Assembly (NCBI GenBank): GCA_947588775.1
Contig: CANPZQ010000093.1
Location: 1 to 7,723, forward strand
Length of the DNA stretch: 7,723 nt
Source of the DNA: an uncultured Clostridia bacterium
Lineage (GTDB): Bacteria; Bacillota; Clostridia; Oscillospirales; Ruminococcaceae
Reading direction: 5' to 3'
Shown here in pieces: positions 1 through 4,318 of this stretch. Each line of letters begins with the position of its first letter. The stretch's first letter is position 1. Position numbers and translations under genes: made by a program. The notes under the pieces are model-generated. The model did no database searches and was not told where the DNA came from. It worked only from the letters and a program-made list of their open reading frames with translations.

Positions 1-323
1 CGCGACGAACCCGCCCCCCGAAGCCCCCTTGCGGGGCTGAGCGGGGGTGGGTGAGGAACGAATCCGGTCAGAGGCACGGAGGCGGAAGTCAGAATACAGA
101 CGATAAAAGCCGCAGTTTGGCGCGTTCTTCCAAAGCCTGCCCCTCACCCGCCCCCGCTCCGCCCTGCGGGCTTCGGGGGACGGGATTCGGGTCAGGCCGG
201 GGTTGGGCGCGCGGCCTCATTCGGGTTTCCTGCGTAAGCCCGCGCGGCGGAAAAAGCTGGTGCGTCGGTCCCACCCTCCCGCCCCCGCCATTTCGCGCCC
301 TTTTCCCGCTTTTTCCGCCGCGC
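1..323 (-). repeat. GC-rich palindromic repeat element, copy A (truncated by window edge)
   Basis: Read on the minus strand, this stretch is colinear by eye with 1967-2212 on the plus strand. In order it has an outer hairpin (242-323), a spacer, an inner arm (about 142-190) containing CTCACCCGCCCCCGCTCC, and a core (about 57-140) ending in the shared word CCTCTGAC. A second inner arm (about 8-56, with GAGCGGGGGTGGGTGAGG) is inverted relative to the first, so the element is itself palindromic. It continues beyond the left edge. ORFs crossing it are low-complexity P/R/G-rich strings on both strands with no convincing start signals, so I treat it as non-coding. The family is not one I recognise. 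It lies downstream of the carboxypeptidase gene, past that gene's terminator. Confidence 0.75.
242..323 (+). repeat. Hairpin H1 with G-quadruplex loop
   Basis: GCGCGGCGGAAAAAGC (242-257) is the exact reverse complement of 308-323, giving a perfect 16-bp stem with a 50-nt loop. The loop (258-307) contains TGCGTCGGTCCCACCC, shared with hairpin H3, and C-tracts at 270-272, 274-276, 278-280 and 282-286. On the minus strand these form a G-quadruplex motif with single-nucleotide linkers. No T-run follows either side, so it is not an ordinary intrinsic terminator. Confidence 0.85.
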
Positions 324-328
324 CCCTG

Positions 329-362
329 TCAGAAATCAGACAGTCAGAATTCAGAAATCAGA
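329..362 (+). repeat. Short direct repeat TCAGAAATCAGA
   Basis: TCAGAAATCAGA occurs at 329-340 and again at 351-362, with TCAGAAT between (344-350). The block lies immediately outside hairpin H1. Its reverse complement, TCTGATTTCTG, recurs at 7662-7672 just before the putative element copy at the right edge, suggesting these words mark the outside of the element. The following stretch to about 416 is AT-richer and shows nothing I can name. Confidence 0.6.
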
Positions 363-416
363 TTTTCACTTTTCAAGCTAAGCAAAAAAATTTAAAGCTT
401 TGTACCGTCATCGCAC

Positions 417-444
417 AAAAAAACCCGCACTCCCCCGTGCGGGT
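417..444 (-). terminator. Rho-independent terminator of the carboxypeptidase gene
   Basis: On the minus strand, just after the carboxypeptidase stop codon, ACCCGCAC (444-437) pairs with GTGCGGGT (430-423) across a 6-nt loop and is followed by seven Ts (423-417). An 8-bp GC-rich stem followed by a U-tract is a textbook intrinsic terminator. The stem ends about 10 bases after the stop codon, so it should end the dacF-like transcript before the repeat element. Confidence 0.92.
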
Positions 445-454
445 GTTTCCGATT

Positions 455-1828
455 TTACCTTCTTCTCTTCGGCGTTCCGTACATTCTCGAACGCTTCTTG
501 TTTTCCCTCGCGACGACTATTTTGAGAATGATGACCAGAACAGTGTAGGCCAGAAAAAATGCAAGGGAGTATTTCGCGGCGGCGTTGAATTCGTCGGAGC
601 CTATGAAGCTCTGCGCGACGGCGATTTTCTCCTTTTCCGCCGACCTCGCGACGCTCGCCGTTGCGACAAGGTCGACCGTTATAAGCGTTTCGCCGCCGTA
701 TTGCAGCTCCATCTTCCCCAGAACGTCCCCGGCGTTTATCGGCGCGATTACGTTTGATTCGAGCTCTATGCTTCTGTGAACCGAATCGGGCGGAACGCTT
801 TTTGACCAGATTCTTGAATATTCCCTGCTCGGCCGGACGATTACATAGTCCACGCCGTCGCCGTATTCCACAGGAACCTCGGCAACCTCTTCGGTTTCGC
901 TGATGACTGTCGTATATTCAAAATTCGAGAACGCCCATTCGTAAATCGCCTTGTGATCGATCATGTTGTACATAACCGCGTTCCCGTCGGCATCGTACTG
1001 CGGCGCGTTGAGGGTGATTAAAAGATAGCTGTAGCCGTCCTTATAGGCGGTCGACGCAAGGCACCGTCCCGCCTGATCAAGGGTACCGGTCTTGATTCCC
1101 TTGACGTATTCGTAGTAGTAATCCCCGCCGTTCGCCTTGGACATCATTGTGTTTGTATGGCTGATGGTTCTCGCCTCGTGGAAGGACGTGGCCTCCATCT
1201 CGTAGGTTTCGGAACAGGAAATTTCCGCAAACATCGGCAGGCTCAGCGCATACTGCGTGAGCGTCGCCATGTCGCGCGCAGTGGTGTAATGATTCTCATA
1301 GAAAAGCCCGTGGGCGTTCGTAAAGTGCGTGTTTTCCATACCGAGCTGCGCGGCCTTGAGATTCATCATCTCCGCAAACCCCGAAAGCGTTCCCCCGATG
1401 TTCACGGCGATTATATTCGCCGCCTCACATGCCGAACGAAGCATCAGCGCGTATAATAAATCCTTGTAGGAAACCTTCTCGCCGGGCTGAATGTCCGCCG
1501 TCGAACAGCCGGTCATGTAAAGCTCGTCGAAGCACTCGTATCCGCCCGAAACATATGTAGTCGAAAGCGCGGCGATATTGTCGGAAAACTGCTCCAGAAC
1601 AAGCACCGCCGTCATTATTTTTGTCAAGGAGGCCGGCGTGAGCTGCCTGTCGGCGTTTTTCTGATACAGCGGCTCCCCGGTGTCGAGATTCAGCAAATAC
1701 GCCGCCTCGGAGTAGACGTCAAAGTCCGGCGCGAAGCTCAGCCCCGCCGCCGAAACGCAGGACGAAGCCGCCATCGCCGCCATGACCGCCGCGAGCATCA
1801 CGCAAATAAATTTTCTGAGTTTTCGCAT
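455..1828 (-). CDS. D-alanyl-D-alanine carboxypeptidase (DacF/DacA-type, peptidase S11)
   Basis: Predicted 457-residue low-molecular-weight penicillin-binding protein that removes the terminal D-Ala from peptidoglycan stem peptides outside the membrane. A basic N-terminus and hydrophobic stretch (residues 1-27, ending CVSA) look like a signal peptide. The S11 serine domain has SLTK (67-70; Ser67 nucleophile, Lys70) and KTG (246-248). The second motif, normally S-x-N, reads SAC (132-134), with Cys in place of Asn. A PBP5 C-terminal-like beta domain occupies about 305-395. A membrane segment (about 420-440) and a basic tail (RENKKRSR...KRRR) follow, so the protein seems anchored by a true C-terminal transmembrane helix. 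I chose the ATG at 1828 because GGGGGA lies 10 nt upstream; an in-frame TTG at 1837 is too close to that sequence. Monocistronic, with its own terminator. The family is secure; dacF versus dacA is not. Confidence 0.93.
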   Translation of the reverse strand: MRKLRKFICVMLAAVMAAMAASSCVSAAGLSFAPDFDVYSEAAYLLNLDTGEPLYQKNADRQLTPASLTKIMTAVLVLEQFSDNIAALSTTYVSGGYECFDELYMTGCSTADIQPGEKVSYKDLLYALMLRSACEAANIIAVNIGGTLSGFAEMMNLKAAQLGMENTHFTNAHGLFYENHYTTARDMATLTQYALSLPMFAEISCSETYEMEATSFHEARTISHTNTMMSKANGGDYYYEYVKGIKTGTLDQAGRCLASTAYKDGYSYLLITLNAPQYDADGNAVMYNMIDHKAIYEWAFSNFEYTTVISETEEVAEVPVEYGDGVDYVIVRPSREYSRIWSKSVPPDSVHRSIELESNVIAPINAGDVLGKMELQYGGETLITVDLVATASVARSAEKEKIAVAQSFIGSDEFNAAAKYSLAFFLAYTVLVIILKIVVARENKKRSRMYGTPKRRR

Positions 1829-1869
1829 ATAAAACAAATCCCCCGCTGAAAAATTTCCGACAAAATGTC

Positions 1870-1903
1870 ACAATATTATAATATCACACTTTTTCAAGAA
1901 AGA
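1870..1903 (-). promoter_or_regulatory. Putative sigma-A promoter region of the carboxypeptidase gene
   Basis: The minus strand carries a consensus TATAAT (1880-1875), but the hexamer 17 nt upstream (TCTTTC) is poor. Alternatively TTGAAA (1897-1892) pairs with TATTGT (1875-1870) over 16 nt. Either way an AT-rich promoter-like block lies about 45 bases before the start codon. A 0A-like word TGTCGGA (1862-1856, one mismatch to TGTCGAA) lies just downstream. Confidence 0.45.
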
Positions 1904-1966
1904 AAAGGGGGAAATGGTTAAAAAACGGTTACAAAATGGGGGAAAGGGAATGAAAGCAGGTGGATG

Positions 1967-2043
1967 CGCGGCGAAGGGGGCGGGTGGGCTGCGGGAAAGG
2001 TGGGCGGGTGGGTGGGCGCAGGGAAGGAGCCCCATTCGCCGCG
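1967..2043 (-). repeat. Hairpin H2 with G-quadruplex loop
   Basis: CGCGGCGAAGGGGGC (1967-1981) pairs with 2029-2043 at 14 of 15 positions; the single exception is G1976 opposite A2034. The 47-nt loop holds consecutive plus-strand G-tracts, including GGGCGGGTGGGTGGG at 2002-2016. It is a diverged, inverted counterpart of H1 and H3: read on the minus strand the loop shares TCCT and the CCCACCC-N-CCCGCCCACC core with H3. Confidence 0.7.
1976..2016 (+). other. G-quadruplex motifs in hairpin H2
   Basis: Eight runs of three or more G occur in 41 bases. GGGCGGGTGGGTGGG (2002-2016) has four G3 tracts with one-nucleotide linkers, the arrangement known to give very stable parallel quadruplexes. A second set (1976-1995) has tracts separated by 1, 1 and 4 bases. 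The motif is seen directly; folding is inferred. Confidence 0.7.
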
Positions 2044-2274
2044 GCGGGGTTGCGCGCAAAGCCACAGGCGAGCCGCGCGCCCAATCTACACCTGAACCGA
2101 ATCCTATCCCCCGGAGCCGCAGGCGGAGCGGGGGTGGGTGAGGTTCAGGCCTTTGCAGTAGGCCGAAATTTTTCGCCGGATTCTGTTTCCGCATACCTCT
2201 GTCCTCTGACAACGGTGGGGTTGGTCGGCCTTTTTTCCTTGTGCCAGCCCCCCAAAGCCCTATGCATAACCCCG

Positions 2275-2357
2275 GCGCGGCGGAGAAAGCTCCTGCGTCG
2301 GTCCCACCCGCCCGCCCACCCGAATTTCGCGGCGTTTGGCCGCTTTCTCCGCCGCGC
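2275..2357 (+). repeat. Hairpin H3 with G-quadruplex loop
   Basis: GCGCGGCGGAGAAAGC (2275-2290) is the exact reverse complement of 2342-2357: a perfect 16-bp stem with a 51-nt loop. Relative to H1, one base pair differs on both sides (A-T in H1, G-C in H3), so pairing is kept. The loop has five C3 tracts (2303-2321) with single-base linkers, which read on the minus strand as a G-quadruplex motif. No T-run follows the stem. Confidence 0.85.
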
Positions 2358-2378
2358 TTACCTAACCTCACCCCTATC

Positions 2379-2750
2379 TCACTCCCCCGCCTCCTCCTTT
2401 TCCCGAACCCTCTCCGCCACCGTCGAAATAAACACCAAATTCGTTGGTCGGCCTGTTTCCGGATTAGTAAGCCCATCAAAATATTCCCCAAACTCGCTCA
2501 TACCATCGCGATTCTTCGCCGCCTCAATAGTTTGCCGAATCGAAACCTCAACGTTTTGCGGCTTGACATTATTTTGTCGCGCGACCTCGACATAAAGCTT
2601 CCTCGTCCCGGAGGATATGTAGTCCGGCTCTGCAACCGCAAGTTCAATTGCCGTGGCAAGATACCCAAACCCGGGCATGTGCGGCGGTGCCGAGAGCTTC
2701 AAAAGCGTGTCATAGATTTCCGTTTGAGTTTTGATTTCATTGGTTTTCAT
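2379..2750 (-). CDS. Stand-alone Spo0A C-terminal DNA-binding domain protein
   Basis: Predicted 123-residue transcription factor consisting almost entirely of a Spo0A C-terminal (sigma-A activation/DNA-binding) domain. By eye it aligns end to end with the last ~115 residues of Bacillus subtilis Spo0A: PPHMPGFGYLATAI (22-35) matches the PAHIKGYLYLREAI region, KLYVEVARQNN (51-61) the LYPDIAKKFN region, NVEVSIRQTIEAA (66-78) the recognition helix, and RPTNLVFISTVAERVR (101-116) the C-terminal helices. There is no receiver domain, so phosphorelay control through its own Asp is not possible. I chose the ATG at 2750 because AGGAGG lies 6 nt upstream; an in-frame ATG at 2858 would add unconserved residues and read through the promoter. 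In the recognition helix Glu68 and Arg72 are kept, but the positions of B. subtilis Arg211 and Arg214 are Asn66 and Val69. It is an apparently single gene, less GC-rich than its neighbours. Confidence 0.9.
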   Translation of the reverse strand: MKTNEIKTQTEIYDTLLKLSAPPHMPGFGYLATAIELAVAEPDYISSGTRKLYVEVARQNNVKPQNVEVSIRQTIEAAKNRDGMSEFGEYFDGLTNPETGRPTNLVFISTVAERVREKEEAGE

Positions 2751-2752
2751 GG

Positions 2753-2763
2753 TTGGCCTCCTG
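2753..2763 (-). promoter_or_regulatory. Ribosome binding site deciding the Spo0A-like start
   Basis: On the minus strand AGGAGG precedes ATG by six bases (CCAACC). This perfect Shine-Dalgarno sequence fixes the start at 2750 rather than at the upstream in-frame ATG at 2858. Confidence 0.85.
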
Positions 2764-2780
2764 AACATATTTATAAAACC

Positions 2781-2814
2781 AGTATACCACATGCTCCCAT
2801 CGAAAATTGTCGAA
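2781..2814 (-). promoter_or_regulatory. Promoter of the Spo0A-like gene with a 0A box in the -35 position
   Basis: The minus strand has an extended -10 element TGGTATACT, with TATACT at 2786-2781, about 30 bases before the start codon. No TTGACA-like hexamer lies 17 nt upstream. Instead a 0A box (2808-2814) begins 21 bp upstream of the -10. Spo0A-activated sigma-A promoters commonly have a 0A box overlapping a poor -35, so activation is the natural reading, though not proven. Confidence 0.6.
2808..2814 (+). promoter_or_regulatory. 0A box (promoter-proximal)
   Basis: Exact TGTCGAA on the plus strand in an AT-rich context (ATTGTCGAATTTT). This is the canonical Spo0A binding heptamer. It lies at about -35 to -40 of the predicted promoter of the Spo0A-like gene. 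Confidence 0.7.
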
Positions 2815-2826
2815 TTTTTTTGGAAA

Positions 2827-2859
2827 AGTGCAAATTTTGCGATTTCTGCTTTTTGCACT
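2827..2859. promoter_or_regulatory. Inverted repeat between the two 0A boxes (possible operator)
   Basis: AGTGCAAA (2827-2834) and TTTGCACT (2852-2859) are perfect 8-base inverted arms separated by 17 bases, lying between the two 0A boxes upstream of the Spo0A-like gene. No U-tract follows on either strand, so a protein binding site is likelier than a terminator. The regulator is unknown. Confidence 0.4.
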
Positions 2860-2875
2860 ATGTTTTGGGGGATTT

Positions 2876-2882
2876 TGTCGAA
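2876..2882 (+). promoter_or_regulatory. 0A box (promoter-distal)
   Basis: A second exact TGTCGAA, in the context TTTTGTCGAATAAA, lies 68 bp from the first in the same orientation. Two exact copies so close together in a promoter region argue against chance. It could also serve a rightward transcript, but no convincing plus-strand promoter is visible next to it. Confidence 0.65.
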
Positions 2883-3105
2883 TAAATTGGTAAAAATAGC
2901 AATAAAATTGCTGCAAAAGGAGTAGTTTTGCCTGTCTTAGACGACCAAAACTCACTTGTAAAGATGAGTAGATAGTGAATGAAGATGGATTTTTCTTTCC
3001 GTATTTGAAAAATTTTACAAGTGACAGCATACGGCTTCTTATTTTCCCACCTGCCTTCTGCTGTCCACTGAAAACTCCGCTTCGCCACCCCCTCCCCCAC
3101 CCCCC
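2883..3105. other. AT-rich intergenic region ending in a pyrimidine tract
   Basis: No convincing gene. It contains a small perfect palindrome AGCAAT-AAA-ATTGCT (2898-2912) followed by AAAAGGAG (2915-2922) and a 15-codon TTG-started reading frame (2928-2975) that I do not call. The end (3088-3105) is an almost pure C tract (C5-T-C5-A-C6), directly abutting the -35 of the esterase promoter. Longer reading frames here are minus-strand shadows lacking start signals. Confidence 0.5.
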
Positions 3106-3134
3106 TTGCAACTCCCCGCCAAATATGCTACAAT
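3106..3134 (+). promoter_or_regulatory. Sigma-A promoter of the SGNH esterase gene
   Basis: TTGCAA (3106-3111), a 17-bp spacer and TACAAT (3129-3134), preceded by TG at 3126-3127 as an extended -10. Transcription would start at about 3141, some 27 bases before the ATG, with GGAGGTG (3156-3162) as the ribosome binding site. Confidence 0.75.
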
Positions 3135-3167
3135 TATCCTAACCACATTTTTTTCGGAGGTGTCATC

Positions 3168-4211
3168 ATGCTGAAAATTTTACCGGGGGACGGGCTTATC
3201 AGGTACTCGGGGAGGGTGGATTTTTCGGACGGGAGGGCGACGCTTTGCTGGCCGGGGGCGGCGTTTACGCTGCGGTTTTCGGGAACATCCGTGAAAATTG
3301 AGGCCGAAAACGACTGTTTCGGCTGGCCGACGCTTATCGGGGCGGTGGTGGACGGCGAGGAAAAGTGCTTCGACGTCGGGCGCGCGCGGGAGGCGAATCT
3401 CACCGTCGCGCAGAACCTTCCCGAGGGCGAACACACCGTCACCGTCTATCGCAGAATGGAGGGGCATTACCTTACGGTTTCGGCAATTTATATCAACGGC
3501 GAAAATCCGCGGCTATTAGAGCTTCCCCCGAAGCCTCGGAAGAGAATCGAGGTCTACGGCGACTCCGTTTCGGCGGGGTCGGTGGTTGATTGCGAGGAAT
3601 TCGCCGGAAAGTGCGACCCCGACGGCCATGACGGAAAATTCGACAACGCGCTTCACGCATACCCCCAGCTCGTCGCAAAGCTTCTTCCCGCCGAGGTCTA
3701 CGACACCTCCCAGGGCGGAATCGCAATCTTCGACGGCACAGGCTATTTCGAGATGCCCGATACAAAGGGCGTTGAAAGCTGCTACAACATGCTCCGCTAT
3801 TCGTCCTACAGGCCGAGAAGCGAGTGGGATTTCAGCTTCAGGCCGCATGTCGTAATCTTCGCAATCGGCCAGAACGACGCATACCCCGACCCCGACGTTC
3901 TCAAAAAGCCGGACATGCGGGAAAAATGGCTCTCTAAATATGTCGAAATTGTAAACGACGTCCGCGAAAAGGCGGGCGGCGCGGCCGTGGTATTGGCTCT
4001 TACGGTTTTACAGCACGCCCCCGAATGGGACGACGCAATGGACGAAATCGCCTCGCGCCTCGGCGGGGAAAATCGCTTCGTCTACCACTTCAGATACACC
4101 CGCTGCGGCCTCGCGACCCCGGGACACCCCCGAATCAGCGAACAGCGCGAGATGGCTGAGGAGCTCACCGCGTTTTTGAAGAGCCTTCCCGAAAAAATCT
4201 GGGAGGATTAG
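3168..4211 (+). CDS. SGNH/GDSL hydrolase, CE2-like carbohydrate esterase
   Basis: Predicted 347-residue esterase, probably removing acetyl or other acyl groups from sugars or oligosaccharides. It has the two-domain layout of carbohydrate esterase family 2: an N-terminal beta-sandwich (about 1-115) and an SGNH hydrolase domain (about 126-345). Block I is GDSVSAG (131-137; Ser133 nucleophile), block II has Gly183/Gly184, block III is GQND (234-237), and the block V His is His320 in PGHPR. The usual D-x-x-H Asp is Thr317, so catalysis would rest on a Ser-His dyad, as described for CE2 enzymes. No signal peptide or membrane segment is present, so it should be cytoplasmic. The start has a strong GGAGGTG site. 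It has its own promoter, and the following pullulanase gene has another, 107 bp away. Family confidence is high; the substrate is inferred. Confidence 0.88.
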   Translation: MLKILPGDGLIRYSGRVDFSDGRATLCWPGAAFTLRFSGTSVKIEAENDCFGWPTLIGAVVDGEEKCFDVGRAREANLTVAQNLPEGEHTVTVYRRMEGHYLTVSAIYINGENPRLLELPPKPRKRIEVYGDSVSAGSVVDCEEFAGKCDPDGHDGKFDNALHAYPQLVAKLLPAEVYDTSQGGIAIFDGTGYFEMPDTKGVESCYNMLRYSSYRPRSEWDFSFRPHVVIFAIGQNDAYPDPDVLKKPDMREKWLSKYVEIVNDVREKAGGAAVVLALTVLQHAPEWDDAMDEIASRLGGENRFVYHFRYTRCGLATPGHPRISEQREMAEELTAFLKSLPEKIWED

Positions 4212-4251
4212 CTTTTCGGGGAACGTCAGGCACTTTTCGGCAAAATTGCTA

Positions 4252-4280
4252 TTGAAATAATCCGCCGAAAGAGCTATAAT
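4252..4280 (+). promoter_or_regulatory. Sigma-A promoter of the pullulanase gene
   Basis: TTGAAA (4252-4257), an exact 17-bp spacer and consensus TATAAT (4275-4280). AGGAG at 4301-4305 lies 13 bases before the ATG, slightly long. A 7-bp inverted repeat, TTTCGGC (4235-4241) and GCCGAAA (4264-4270), flanks the -35 and reaches into the spacer, where a repressor could compete with RNA polymerase. Confidence 0.87.
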
Positions 4281-4318
4281 ATCGGTACTCAGAAAATATA
4301 AGGAGAAAGCAACTTAAC

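Larger units (their letters stand above)
1967..2357 (+). repeat. GC-rich palindromic repeat element, copy B (complete, about 390 bp)
   Basis: This element fills most of the gap between the carboxypeptidase promoter and the Spo0A-like gene. It is bounded by two hairpins in inverted orientation, H2 (1967-2043) and H3 (2275-2357). Between them are a GC-rich spacer, the inner arm at about 2097-2146 (containing GAGCGGGGGTGGGTGAGG), a core (about 2147-2212) matching the core of copy A on the opposite strand, and a stretch (2213-2274) with no counterpart seen in copy A. Reading frames across it are shadow-like, rich in P, R and G. No transposase and no obvious target-site duplication is visible. It ends about 20 bases from the stop codon of the Spo0A-like gene. 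A non-autonomous mobile element or REP-like family is possible but unproven. Confidence 0.75.

Noticed and set aside
51..757. Plus-strand reading frames across the left repeat and antisense to the carboxypeptidase gene
   Set aside because: Translations are low-complexity (P, R, G, S rich) over the repeat and then antisense to a well-supported gene; no ribosome binding site or recognisable domain.
2275..2357. Hairpin H3 as the terminator of the Spo0A-like gene
   Set aside because: The stem is strong but no U-tract follows on the minus strand and the loop is about 50 nt, unlike an intrinsic terminator.
1..2357. Composite transposon carrying the carboxypeptidase gene
   Set aside because: Flanking inverted repeats exist, but there is no transposase, no target duplication is seen, and the cargo is a core housekeeping-type gene; a dispersed repeat family fits better.
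1868..2595. Reading frames of about 200 residues on both strands over repeat copy B
   Set aside because: They follow GC-rich repeat sequence, have composition typical of shadow frames, and overlap the Spo0A-like gene in the wrong frame.
2751..2858. 36-residue N-terminal extension of the Spo0A-like protein
   Set aside because: The perfect AGGAGG six bases before the ATG at 2750, the lack of similarity to Spo0A in the extension, and the promoter and 0A box lying inside it all favour the shorter start.
3639..3947. Additional 0A-box heptamers at 3639-3645 (reverse) and 3941-3947
   Set aside because: Both lie inside the esterase coding sequence, far from any promoter, and are explained by codon content.
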